Below, piece after piece: positions 25,448 to 33,359 of a DNA stretch of 64,000 nt. The notes below the pieces were generated by a model, which was not told the DNA's origin, ran no database searches, and was given only the letters and a program-made list of their open reading frames with translations. Made by a program: the position numbers and the translations under genes. Numbering within the stretch: position 1 is the first letter of the stretch; each line of letters opens with the position of its first letter. Source of the stretch: Marivita sp051859345 (GTDB lineage: Bacteria > Pseudomonadota > Alphaproteobacteria > Rhodobacterales > Rhodobacteraceae); NCBI RefSeq assembly GCF_051859345.1, contig NZ_JBHYFV010000006.1, forward strand, positions 1-64,000. Direction: 5' to 3'.

Positions 25448-26319
25448 CCGACAGGTTCGCGACCCTGAACTTTGAACGACAGGTCTCGGCCCCGGTTTCA
25501 ACACTTTGGCAGGCATGGACAGCGCCCGCAGCACGGGCCGTTTGGGCATCGCCCGCGCCCGAGGTGACAGTAGAGTTCATCGAGGCCGATACCCGCATCG
25601 GCGGGCGCGAGATCTCGATATGCAGGGTTGCGGGACAGCCGGATATCCAGGTCGATGGCGGTTGGCTTGTCCTGCAGGACGCGGTGCGCAGCGTTGGCCA
25701 CGAGGTGATTTCTTGCGAGGGTGACCCGCTGTCCGCCGCTTTGGTCACCGCGGATTTCACAGCCGAAGGAACAGGCAGCCGCGTCGCGGTGACGGTGCAG
25801 ATTTCGTCTTTGTCAGAAGATATGGTGCCGGGCTATCAGCAGGGCTTTGGCGCCGGGATGGACAATCTGGCGGATGTGGCAAACCGGACGATGGTGTTGA
25901 GCCGGGTGATCGACGCACCCCGGCATGTGGTCTGGGGCGCATGGCTCAACCCCGAAACCCTGCCGCAATGGTGGGGACCGGACGGCTTTTCCTGTCGAAC
26001 CGACCGGATCGACCTTCAGACCGGGGGCGAATGGGTTTTCGACATGATCGCACCGGACGGCACGGTGTTCCCGAACCATCATCTTTACAGCGAAGTCCGG
26101 AACGAGGACCGTATCGCCTATGCGCTTCTCTCGGGAGAAAACGGTCCCAAACACGCCGATGCCTGGGCGTCATTCGAGGAAACGGACGGGAGGACAACCG
26201 TCACCCTTGGAATGATCTTTTCCACGGCTTCGCAATACTCCGAGGCCAAGGGCTTTGGTGCTGAAAAGCTCGGATTGCAGACCCTTGGCAAACTTGCGAG
26301 CTTTGTCGGGGCGGCTTGA
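25444..26319 (+). CDS. two-domain SRPBCC/AHSA1 protein
   Basis: 291 residues made of two START-like units. The first (about 5-135) is degenerate (FERQVSAPVSTLWQAWTAP, ADTRIGGREI). The second (about 145-290) is canonical (LSRVIDAPRHVVWGAWLNPETLPQWWGPDGF, DLQTGGEWVFDM, GLQTLGKLASFV). The tandem looks like a fusion of two neighbours. It overlaps the preceding gene as ATGA. Confidence 0.87.
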   Translation: MTDRFATLNFERQVSAPVSTLWQAWTAPAARAVWASPAPEVTVEFIEADTRIGGREISICRVAGQPDIQVDGGWLVLQDAVRSVGHEVISCEGDPLSAALVTADFTAEGTGSRVAVTVQISSLSEDMVPGYQQGFGAGMDNLADVANRTMVLSRVIDAPRHVVWGAWLNPETLPQWWGPDGFSCRTDRIDLQTGGEWVFDMIAPDGTVFPNHHLYSEVRNEDRIAYALLSGENGPKHADAWASFEETDGRTTVTLGMIFSTASQYSEAKGFGAEKLGLQTLGKLASFVGAA

Positions 26320-26433
26320 GTCAGCGGAAGAAGAGCTGTCCAACCTCACCTCCTTTCAAACCGGTCGCAAAAACGGCCTCACTGGCGTATGCTCCTGACG
26401 TTGTTGTTAACCAGGGTCCGGAGGGTACGCGAC

Positions 26434-27636
26434 ATGTTCAGATGTGTGCTTGTTGCACTTCTCGCACTGGCCTTCCCGACGCCGGGTGCGGCACAGGCCG
26501 ACACCCGTGTTGCGATTATTGATACGGCCTACGACACCCGACCCTATCTGGATCAGCTCAAGGATCGGGGAGTCACTGTGATCGGACGCTACTACGCGCG
26601 CTGCGATCAGCCGGAATACGGCCTGACACAAAAGCGGATGATCAATCAGGGTCCATCCAATGACCCCGGTAGCGAGGTGTCACAGATCTTTGCCAAGGGG
26701 TTCGCGATCCTGTCGATCTATCAATATTACAGCAACACGCCGAACAAGTTCCGCGGCCAGAACCGTGAGGGCAAGGCATTGCCTGACGCCAACTGCAACT
26801 GGACCGGGGCAAGCCGCAGCGCCGCGCAAGAGGCCGAACTAGATGTGCAGGCGGCGATCTCTCAGGCGCAGGCCGTGGGCCAGCCGCGCGGAACGGCGAT
26901 CTATTTTGGCGTCGATTTCAATTTCACCGACAGTGACACAGACACCATTGACCAGATGGTGGCCTATTTTCGCGTCATCAAGGACCGCATGGATGCGGCG
27001 GGCTACAAGGTCGGGGCTTATGGCAGTGGCCACGCCCACCAGATCCTCAAAGCGGCGCGCGACACTCGTGGCAACATCGGTCTGATCGACTATTCCTGGA
27101 TTTCCGCCTCACGGGCGTTTTCGCGCACAAGCGCCTTTCATCGCTCTGGCGACTGGCATTTGTTCCAGAATCAGGTGGATCGCGAATGGTTCGGCAGCAC
27201 CGGATCCGGAGGATGCCGACGCGGTCTGCCGCTGGATACAAATGTGCAGAACATGTTTCAGGACCCGGATGTCGGTTTCTGGCGCGCAAGCGAAAGCCAC
27301 GTCGTGGACGAGGGGCGCACCTTTGACATCTTTGCCACCCGCCGATTTGCCTGTGATGGCGATGCAGTGGTGCGGCGCGACAAGGGATCATCGGCGTCGG
27401 ATGTGCTCAGCAAGACGCAGTGCAAGGCCGGCAAGGCGGTTCAGCTGCCGCCCAGGATCGACTTTGCCAACGCCGCGCGGGTCGGAGATGTGACAGAGAA
27501 CCTGATCCAGGTCGATGTGGACGATGACGGCGAATTTGACGGCTGGACATGGCACGGCAACCTGACGGCGCATTTCGGCTACAAACCCGACTGGATTTTC
27601 GAAACCGCGAAACGCAACGCGCAATCCTGCGAATGA
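26434..27636 (+). CDS. secreted DUF1906 (glycoside hydrolase-like) protein
   Basis: 400 residues from ATG 26434, with a Sec signal (MFRCVLVALLALAFPTPGAAQA). The body is a Rv2525c-type TIM-barrel fold: AIIDTAYDTRPYLDQLKDRG, VIGRYYARC, GFAILSIYQYYS, GTAIYFGVDFNFTD, YKVGAYGSGHAHQ and WHLFQNQVDREW. The C-terminal 130 residues have several Cys and a final WTWHGNLTAHFGY segment. DUF1906 proteins are related to lysozyme-like hydrolases but activity is not established. Ends 60 bp before chrA. Confidence 0.8.
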   Translation: MFRCVLVALLALAFPTPGAAQADTRVAIIDTAYDTRPYLDQLKDRGVTVIGRYYARCDQPEYGLTQKRMINQGPSNDPGSEVSQIFAKGFAILSIYQYYSNTPNKFRGQNREGKALPDANCNWTGASRSAAQEAELDVQAAISQAQAVGQPRGTAIYFGVDFNFTDSDTDTIDQMVAYFRVIKDRMDAAGYKVGAYGSGHAHQILKAARDTRGNIGLIDYSWISASRAFSRTSAFHRSGDWHLFQNQVDREWFGSTGSGGCRRGLPLDTNVQNMFQDPDVGFWRASESHVVDEGRTFDIFATRRFACDGDAVVRRDKGSSASDVLSKTQCKAGKAVQLPPRIDFANAARVGDVTENLIQVDVDDDGEFDGWTWHGNLTAHFGYKPDWIFETAKRNAQSCE

Positions 27637-27696
27637 TGTGACATCTATGACCGGTCTGTCACTCCGGTGACACGTTGATCAGAGACACCGTCCCCC

Positions 27697-28956
27697 ATGC
27701 CTCCTTCGCTTGCGTCCCTTTTTTCCGTCTTCCTAAAAATCGGACTTCTGTCCTTTGGCGGGCCTGCTGCCCAGATCGCGCTGATGCACCGCATGCTGGT
27801 GGACGAGCGTGATTGGCTGACCGAAAAACAATTTCTCAACGCTCTGAGCTTTTGCATGCTTCTGCCCGGACCGGAGGCGATGCAGCTTGCAACCTATGCC
27901 GGCTGGCGGTTGCATGGAGTGATCGGCGGGTTGATCGCGGGTGTGTTGTTCGTGGTGCCGGGGGCGGCGGTGATCTTTGTGCTTGCGCTGCTGTATGTGA
28001 CCTATGGCCAGATGCCGCTTGTCAGCACGCTCTTTCTCGGGGTTCAGGCGGTGGCCGTGGTGATCGTGGTCGAAGCGTTGCTCAAGGTGTCCAGGCGCGC
28101 CTTGGTCGGAACCGGGCATTGGGTGATCGCAGGGCTGGCCTTTGCCGCGATCTTTTTCTTTGCGGTTCCGTTTCCGGTCATCGTCATCGCGGCTGGGCTC
28201 TATGGTGCCATCGCGGCCAGCCCGACCGCCACTGACGATATGGCGGCGCCGGTCACGGTGTCTGCCACACGCAGTGGAGCGACACTGGCGGTTGGGCTTG
28301 TCCTCTGGGGTGCGCCTATCTTGCTCGTGGACGCGGTGTTCGGAAGCACGATCCTGACGGAGCTAAGCCTGTTCTTCTCAAAACTTGCCGTTGTCACCTT
28401 CGGCGGAGCGTACGCGGTGCTGGCCTACATGGCGCAGGATGTCGTGATCCAATATGGCTGGCTGACACCGACCGAGATGATGGACGGGCTGGGGCTTGCC
28501 GAAACCACGCCGGGTCCGCTGATCCTTGTGACGCAATTCGTCGGCACCCTGGCCGCCTTTCGCGACGGCGGATACGCGCTGGCCGTGGCTGGGGGAATGT
28601 TGACGCTTTGGGTGACGTTTGTGCCGTGTTTTCTGTGGATTTTTGTCGGTGCGCCTTACATCGACTGGATTTCCTCGCAACCCCGGCTGAACGGCGCACT
28701 GCGCGCGATCACGGCAGCGGTTGTGGGGGTGATCCTGAATCTGTCTCTCTGGTTTGCCTTGCATGTCCTGTTCCGCACGGTCCGGGAAACCCAACTGGGA
28801 ATGCTGCGCCTTTGGGTGCCGGACGCGGCGACGCTCAACTGGCAGGCGGTCGCGCTGATGGCGCTGTCTGCCGTGTTGCTGCTGCGCGCGCATCTGGCGA
28901 TTGGATGGGTTCTGGGCATCTCGGCTCTTGCCGCCCTCGGACTGGCACAGATTTGA
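27697..28956 (+). CDS. chrA: chromate transporter, ChrA/CHR family
   Basis: 419 residues, the long two-domain form. Each half has the CHR pattern: KIGLLSFGGPAAQIALMH ... LLPGPEAMQLATYAGW in the first and KLAVVTFGGAYAVLAYMAQ ... ETTPGPLILVTQFVG in the second, about 10-12 membrane segments. CHR proteins expel chromate; in marine bacteria without chromate stress the true substrate may differ. Confidence 0.88.
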   Translation: MPPSLASLFSVFLKIGLLSFGGPAAQIALMHRMLVDERDWLTEKQFLNALSFCMLLPGPEAMQLATYAGWRLHGVIGGLIAGVLFVVPGAAVIFVLALLYVTYGQMPLVSTLFLGVQAVAVVIVVEALLKVSRRALVGTGHWVIAGLAFAAIFFFAVPFPVIVIAAGLYGAIAASPTATDDMAAPVTVSATRSGATLAVGLVLWGAPILLVDAVFGSTILTELSLFFSKLAVVTFGGAYAVLAYMAQDVVIQYGWLTPTEMMDGLGLAETTPGPLILVTQFVGTLAAFRDGGYALAVAGGMLTLWVTFVPCFLWIFVGAPYIDWISSQPRLNGALRAITAAVVGVILNLSLWFALHVLFRTVRETQLGMLRLWVPDAATLNWQAVALMALSAVLLLRAHLAIGWVLGISALAALGLAQI

Positions 28957-29032
28957 CCGGCAGGCTTTTGCCCTTCGCCCCGGTTTCGCCTAGAGAAAGA
29001 CAACCGCTTTTCGCATGGAGGCACAGGCAGCG

Positions 29033-29725
29033 ATGAAACTCTTTGTGGGTCTTGGCAATCCCGGCGCGAAATACGCGCAGAACCGGCACAATATCGGCTT
29101 TATGGCGATGGACCAGATCGCGTCGGATCATGGCTTTGCACCCTGGAAATCAAAGTTTCAGGGCGAAGCGACGGAAGGTCGGTTGGGCGACGAGAAGGTT
29201 CTGCTTCTTAAGCCAGGCACGTTCATGAATCGCTCGGGCCAGTCGGTGCAGGCGGCGATGCAGTTCTACAAGCTCGCGCCTGCCGACGTGACCGTGTTTC
29301 ACGATGAGCTTGATCTTGCTCCGGGCAAATGCCGCGTCAAACAGGGCGGTGGGCATGCGGGGCATAATGGGTTGCGGTCGATCCACGGCCATATCGGCGA
29401 GGCGTATGGCCGGGTGCGGCTGGGCATCGGGCATCCGGGGCACAAGGATGCGGTGGCGGGCTATGTGCTGCACGATTTTCCAAAGGCCGATGCGGACTGG
29501 CTGGACGATCTGTTGCGCGGGATTGCCGACGGAGCCCCGCATCTTGCCGAGGGCGATGCGGGCAAGTTCATGAACGCGGTTGCGCTGCGCGTGGCCCCGG
29601 CGCGGTCGTCGAAAACGCCGGCGCAATCACCTGCCAAGGCCGAGGTGCCAAAGCCCGCTTCCAAGCCACAACCGGAACCGGACGTCCGCAACCCGCTGCA
29701 AAAGCTGATGGACAGGTTCAAGTGA
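29033..29725 (+). CDS. pth: peptidyl-tRNA hydrolase
   Basis: 230 residues from ATG 29033, with GGAGG 11 nt upstream. Catalytic His in NRHNIGFMAMD, conserved Asn in KPGTFMNRSGQ and HDELDLAPG, GHNGLRSI. It frees tRNA from stalled peptidyl-tRNA. The C-terminal 50 residues form an Ala/Pro/Lys tail not found in the E. coli enzyme but usual in this group. The next gene starts inside its stop (GTGA). Confidence 0.96.
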   Translation: MKLFVGLGNPGAKYAQNRHNIGFMAMDQIASDHGFAPWKSKFQGEATEGRLGDEKVLLLKPGTFMNRSGQSVQAAMQFYKLAPADVTVFHDELDLAPGKCRVKQGGGHAGHNGLRSIHGHIGEAYGRVRLGIGHPGHKDAVAGYVLHDFPKADADWLDDLLRGIADGAPHLAEGDAGKFMNAVALRVAPARSSKTPAQSPAKAEVPKPASKPQPEPDVRNPLQKLMDRFK

Positions 29726-30759
29726 CCCTGAACGACGCGCTGTTGCGCCAGGCGCAAAGCTGTGCAGCACTGGACTCGCCGTTCATGGCGCGCGTGTTGC
29801 CGATACTGGCCAAGGTCTGGCCTGTGGGGTCGGCGCTGGACAAGGCCGTGGCGGCTTTCGAGGGCGACATTAGCCCAAACGGGCATTCCCTGCCCTTGCG
29901 GCTCGCTGCGGGTCTGCATGCGTTGGTGTTGACCGGGCAGGATATGGAACTGGCAGCGGTCTACCCACCTAACGCAGTTTCCGACGACAGGCTGGGGGCC
30001 GCACTGACCAGCGCGCTGGCCGTGCATGCAGCGTTCCTGATCGACTGGATCGCCTCTGCGCCACAGACCAACGAGGTGCGCCGGTCTGCCGTGCTGATCG
30101 CCGGGACACATGCGCTGGTGCAGCGGACCGGCGTTGCACAGGTCCACCTGTCCGAACTGGGGGCAAGTGCGGGACTGAACCTGATGTTCGACCAATATGC
30201 GCTCGTGGCGGGCGACACACGGCTGGGGCCAGAACATGCGGCGCTGTCACTTGATCCGGACTGGACCGGGCCAGCGCCTGTAAACGCGCCTTTTGAGGTG
30301 ACCGACCGGTGCGGTGTCGACCTCAACCCGCTTGATCCGCACAACGCCGAAGATGCGCTGCGCCTGCGGGCCTATCTCTGGGCGGATCAGGCGCACCGGG
30401 TTGCGCTGACCGATGCGGCCATTGCACTGAACAGCGCCACGGTTGATCGCGGCGATGCCGTGGACTGGCTGGAGCAGCGTTTGACGGGAGCGCCGCGCGG
30501 GCAGATGCACCTGATCTATCACACCGTGGCGTGGCAGTATTTCCCGCCTGAACGGCAGGCGCTTGGGAAAGCCTTGATCGAGGCGGCGGGCGCAAGGGCC
30601 ACCCTGGACGACCCCGTCGCATGGCTGCGGATGGAGGCCGATGGCGCGACACCCGGCGCGTCGGTCACGGCGAGGCTGTGGCCAGGCGATCATGCCCTCA
30701 CCTTTGGACGCGCAGATTTTCATGGCCGCTGGGTAGATTGGTCCCCCGATCCCGATTAG
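29722..30759 (+). CDS. DUF2332 family protein
   Basis: 345 residues from a GTG overlapping pth. LPLRLAAGLHALVL, NEVRRSAVLIAG, HLSELGASAGLNLMFDQYAL, RCGVDLNPLDP and YHTVAWQYFPPE are DUF2332 hallmarks. LSELGASAGLNL resembles a methyltransferase-type nucleotide loop, but no activity is proven for the family. Probably cotranscribed with pth. Confidence 0.82.
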   Translation: MTLNDALLRQAQSCAALDSPFMARVLPILAKVWPVGSALDKAVAAFEGDISPNGHSLPLRLAAGLHALVLTGQDMELAAVYPPNAVSDDRLGAALTSALAVHAAFLIDWIASAPQTNEVRRSAVLIAGTHALVQRTGVAQVHLSELGASAGLNLMFDQYALVAGDTRLGPEHAALSLDPDWTGPAPVNAPFEVTDRCGVDLNPLDPHNAEDALRLRAYLWADQAHRVALTDAAIALNSATVDRGDAVDWLEQRLTGAPRGQMHLIYHTVAWQYFPPERQALGKALIEAAGARATLDDPVAWLRMEADGATPGASVTARLWPGDHALTFGRADFHGRWVDWSPDPD

Positions 30760-30793
30760 GTGTGGTGTAAGATCCGCCACCAAGGAGGCCCGA

Positions 30794-31177
30794 ATGGAAC
30801 CAGACGAAGCGATCAACGTGTTGGGCGGCCCGCTTGCGCAATGCTCTGCCGATCCTGTGACGGGGTTTTTCCGCGATGGGCATTGCAACACCTGCGCCGC
30901 CGATCAGGGCAGTCACACCGTTTGCGCGGTCATGACGGCAGAGTTCCTTGCCTATTCGAAATACGTCGGAAACGACCTGAGCACACCCATTCCGCAATTC
31001 CGTTTTCCGGGCCTGAAGCCGGGTGATCGCTGGTGCCTTTGCGCATCGCGCTTCTTGCAGGCACATGACGAAGGATGCGCCCCCAAGGTGAGCCTTGAGT
31101 CAACGCATCTGCGCGCGCTGGACGTGGTGCCGATGCGGGTTCTGGAACAGCACGACATCAATGCAACCAGGATGTGA
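30794..31177 (+). CDS. DUF2237 family protein
   Basis: 127 residues. NVLGGPLAQCSADPVTGFFRDGHCNTC, DQGSHTVCAVMTAEFL, FPGLKPGDRWCLCASR and ALDVVPMRVLEQ are the DUF2237 signature; the four or more conserved Cys may bind a metal. Function unknown. It meets the minus-strand LuxR gene with a 9-bp gap. Confidence 0.88.
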   Translation: MEPDEAINVLGGPLAQCSADPVTGFFRDGHCNTCAADQGSHTVCAVMTAEFLAYSKYVGNDLSTPIPQFRFPGLKPGDRWCLCASRFLQAHDEGCAPKVSLESTHLRALDVVPMRVLEQHDINATRM

Positions 31178-31186
31178 TCCACAGGA

Positions 31187-31717
31187 TCAGGACGCTTTGT
31201 CCATCTGTGGTCTGTCTTCGGTGTTCATCCCGGCTAGGGGATCGGTCATCAATTCGTCGATGAAAAGGCTCAGCAATTGCGGCCGTCCCGAGACCCCCGC
31301 CTTGCGGTAGATCGCGTTGGTCTGGGCTTTTACCGTGCCCTCGGAGGTGTTGCGCAAGTTGGCGATATCGGCGGTGCTCAGTCCCTTGATCGAAAACAGC
31401 GCCACATCCTTTTCCGCAGGTGTAAGCCCCCAGTCCGCAAACCTCTCGTGCAGCACATCCATGAACGCCCCCGACGCCAGCCGCAGGCTTTCTTCGGCGG
31501 CGCGCTGACGCCGGATCGAGCGGACCATCAGTGTCACACTGACGACCATGCCCAGGATCAGCCCGATCACCGCGCCGATCTGGGCGAGTTCATAATAGAC
31601 CCAGGCAATCGGCGACGAGGCGATGCCGAACATACTGCCCAGGATGTCCCACAACAGGAACAACCCGCTGGCCAGTTGCAGCACGCCGAGGGGGATCAGG
31701 ACGACCCAGATCTTCAC
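31187..31717 (-). CDS. membrane-bound LuxR-type regulator
   Basis: 176 residues from GTG 31717 (a TTG at 31747 is possible). Two membrane segments come first (VVLIPLGVLQLASGLFLLW and AQIGAVIGLILGMVVSVTLMV), then a short coiled linker (SIRRQRAAEESLRLA). A LuxR HTH follows: LTPAEKDVALFSIKGLSTADIANL and TSEGTVKAQTNAIYRKAGVSGRPQLL. It has no receiver domain, so the signal is probably sensed at the membrane. It is the last gene after two exported Asp-rich proteins and likely controls them. Confidence 0.85.
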   Translation of the reverse strand: MKIWVVLIPLGVLQLASGLFLLWDILGSMFGIASSPIAWVYYELAQIGAVIGLILGMVVSVTLMVRSIRRQRAAEESLRLASGAFMDVLHERFADWGLTPAEKDVALFSIKGLSTADIANLRNTSEGTVKAQTNAIYRKAGVSGRPQLLSLFIDELMTDPLAGMNTEDRPQMDKAS

Positions 31718-31747
31718 AGGCGGACCAGCGCCTTTGTGGATGCACAA

Positions 31748-32185
31748 TCAGTCGTCATCATCGTCATCATCATCATCGCCGCCGCTGTTGTCGTCATCGT
31801 CCCTGTCGTCATCCCGACCGCGGTCCTCACCGCCGCGGCGCCCGCTGTTGTCGTCATCGTCCCGGTCATCGTCGTCATCATCGCGGTCGTCATCATCACG
31901 GTCGTCATCGGAATCACGATCATCGCTGTCGCGGCCGCGATCGGACCGGTCGACGTAATCCCGCAAGATCGCTCCTGTCGATGGGTTCAGAACGATCTCC
32001 CGGCGGCCGCGAGGCCCCGTGGCGACAATCCGCGTGCGGCCCAGCAGCGTGCGGCCAAGCGTGATCCGTTGATAACCCTGACGTTTGAGCTGATTGACCA
32101 CCTGATCCTCGGCGGTCTGCGCAAACACGCCACCGGGAAGTGCGACACCCGCCAGAAGGCCTGCCAATAGCTGTCTTCGTTTCAT
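31748..32185 (-). CDS. exported PepSY-like protein with Asp/Arg-rich tail
   Basis: 145 residues from ATG 32185 behind GGAGGT. A Tat/Sec-type leader (MKRRQLLAGLLAGVALPGGVFAQ) precedes one PepSY-like unit of about 60 residues (AEDQVVNQLKRQGYQRITLGR, GRREIVLNPSTGAILRDYV). The last 60 residues are nearly all Asp with interspersed Arg, Ser and Gly and end in a pure Asp run. It resembles the product of the next upstream gene, which carries two such units. Likely periplasmic or surface; the tail should bind cations such as calcium, which is inference. Confidence 0.75.
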   Translation of the reverse strand: MKRRQLLAGLLAGVALPGGVFAQTAEDQVVNQLKRQGYQRITLGRTLLGRTRIVATGPRGRREIVLNPSTGAILRDYVDRSDRGRDSDDRDSDDDRDDDDRDDDDDDRDDDDNSGRRGGEDRGRDDDRDDDDNSGGDDDDDDDDD

Positions 32186-32249
32186 TCCCAACCTCCAAGA
32201 GGCTCCCGCGCGATGAGCGGAAGCCTCTGATCTTCAGCTATCAGACGTT

Positions 32250-33119
32250 TCAATCATCGTCATCATTGTCGTCGTCGTCGTCATTGTCGTCATCGTCATC
32301 ATTGTCGTCGTCATCATTATCATCATCGTCGTCGTCATTGTCGTCACGGGAGTCGTCCCGGCCACCACGACCATCGTCATCGTCATCGTCCTGTCCACCA
32401 CGGCGGTCATCGTCGTCGTCATCATCCCGACCACCACGGCGGTCATCGTCGTCGTCATCCCGACCACTGCGGCTGCCTGAATCATCCCTGTCATCAGAGC
32501 GCGAACCGTCGACAAAGTCACGGTCACGGCTACGAACCTCGACACCGGGGCGCGTGTCTTCACCGGCGCGAACGGTTTCCACTTCCTGTTTGATCACGTC
32601 ACCTGTGGCACGGTCAAAGACGGTTTCGACCTTTTCGGTGCCCCGGATCGCCTCGACCTTGGTCTGGGTCAGGCCGGTCTTGACCTCAATCCGCGTAAAG
32701 CCCTGTGCCTGAAGGTCGCTGACGATCTGGTCGGTGCTGGTGCCACCGGTGCCGGTGCTGATGATGGAGGTCGACGTACCAGACACCGAGGGGCTGCGGC
32801 TGTCATCCGACAACCGAGCAGCATCCACGAAGTCACGGTCGCGGTTGCGGATTTCGACACCGGGACGGGTGTCTTCCCCGGCACGGACGCGCTCGACTTC
32901 CTGTTTGAGGATGTTGCCCGTCGCGCGGTCATAGACCACTTCGAGCTTTTGCGTCCCACGGATCGCCTCGACTTTGATCTGGCCGATGCCATTGTCGATC
33001 TCGATACGTTGGAAACCTTGGTTCGTAAGGTCGTTGATGATCTGGTCGGTTTCTGACTGGGCCATGGCCATGGTGCTGGCGAACGTCGCGAAGATCGCGG
33101 AAAACAATGTCTTTTTCAC
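32250..33119 (-). CDS. exported protein with two PepSY-like repeats and a long poly-Asp tail
   Basis: 289 residues with a Sec signal (MKKTLFSAIFATFASTMAMA). Two near-identical units follow at about 22-100 and 128-205, each with TDQIxxDLxxQGFxRIE, KVEAIRGTxKxEVVxDRATG and RAGEDTRPGVE.R.RDRDFVD. A tail of about 80 residues is built of Asp runs broken by RRGG, Asn or Ser. The coding DNA is a GAT/GAC triplet run that could change length by slippage without losing frame. First gene of the three-gene unit with the LuxR gene; function unknown. Confidence 0.78.
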   Translation of the reverse strand: MKKTLFSAIFATFASTMAMAQSETDQIINDLTNQGFQRIEIDNGIGQIKVEAIRGTQKLEVVYDRATGNILKQEVERVRAGEDTRPGVEIRNRDRDFVDAARLSDDSRSPSVSGTSTSIISTGTGGTSTDQIVSDLQAQGFTRIEVKTGLTQTKVEAIRGTEKVETVFDRATGDVIKQEVETVRAGEDTRPGVEVRSRDRDFVDGSRSDDRDDSGSRSGRDDDDDDRRGGRDDDDDDDRRGGQDDDDDDGRGGRDDSRDDNDDDDDDNDDDDNDDDDDNDDDDDNDDDD

Positions 33120-33283
33120 TGGGAAAGTCCTTTCAAGTCCGGTGACCTGCGGTGGTGCAGGTACGGCGACTTTGACCGCATTGGTCGCATCAGGACATTT
33201 GCAGAAGGTTTAATCCCCGGTCCATAAACCCTGGCCCCATGCCCCTAAACCGTGGTTTATGCGGACCCTTGGACGTTTTCGCC

Positions 33284-33319
33284 AAAAGAAAACCCCCCGC
33301 GCCCAAAGGGCCCGAGGGG
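33284..33319 (-). terminator. intrinsic terminator of trpB
   Basis: On the minus strand, CCCCTCGGGCCC and GGGCGCGGGGGG form a GC-rich stem with a small loop, then TTTTCTTTT follows. It lies about 40 bp after the trpB stop. Confidence 0.75.
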
Positions 33320-33359
33320 TGGAAAGGTCCGCATAGGTCTTTGGTTTATGCGGCGGGTG

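Noticed and set aside
31750..31900. Regular short repeats that might look like a CRISPR or tandem array
   Set aside because: They are triplet runs coding for Asp/Arg; no spacers and no repeat of suitable length.
32140..32712. Ser-rich plus-strand frame over the Asp-rich tails
   Set aside because: It is the complement of the GAT/GAC runs; signal peptides and ribosome sites are on the minus strand.
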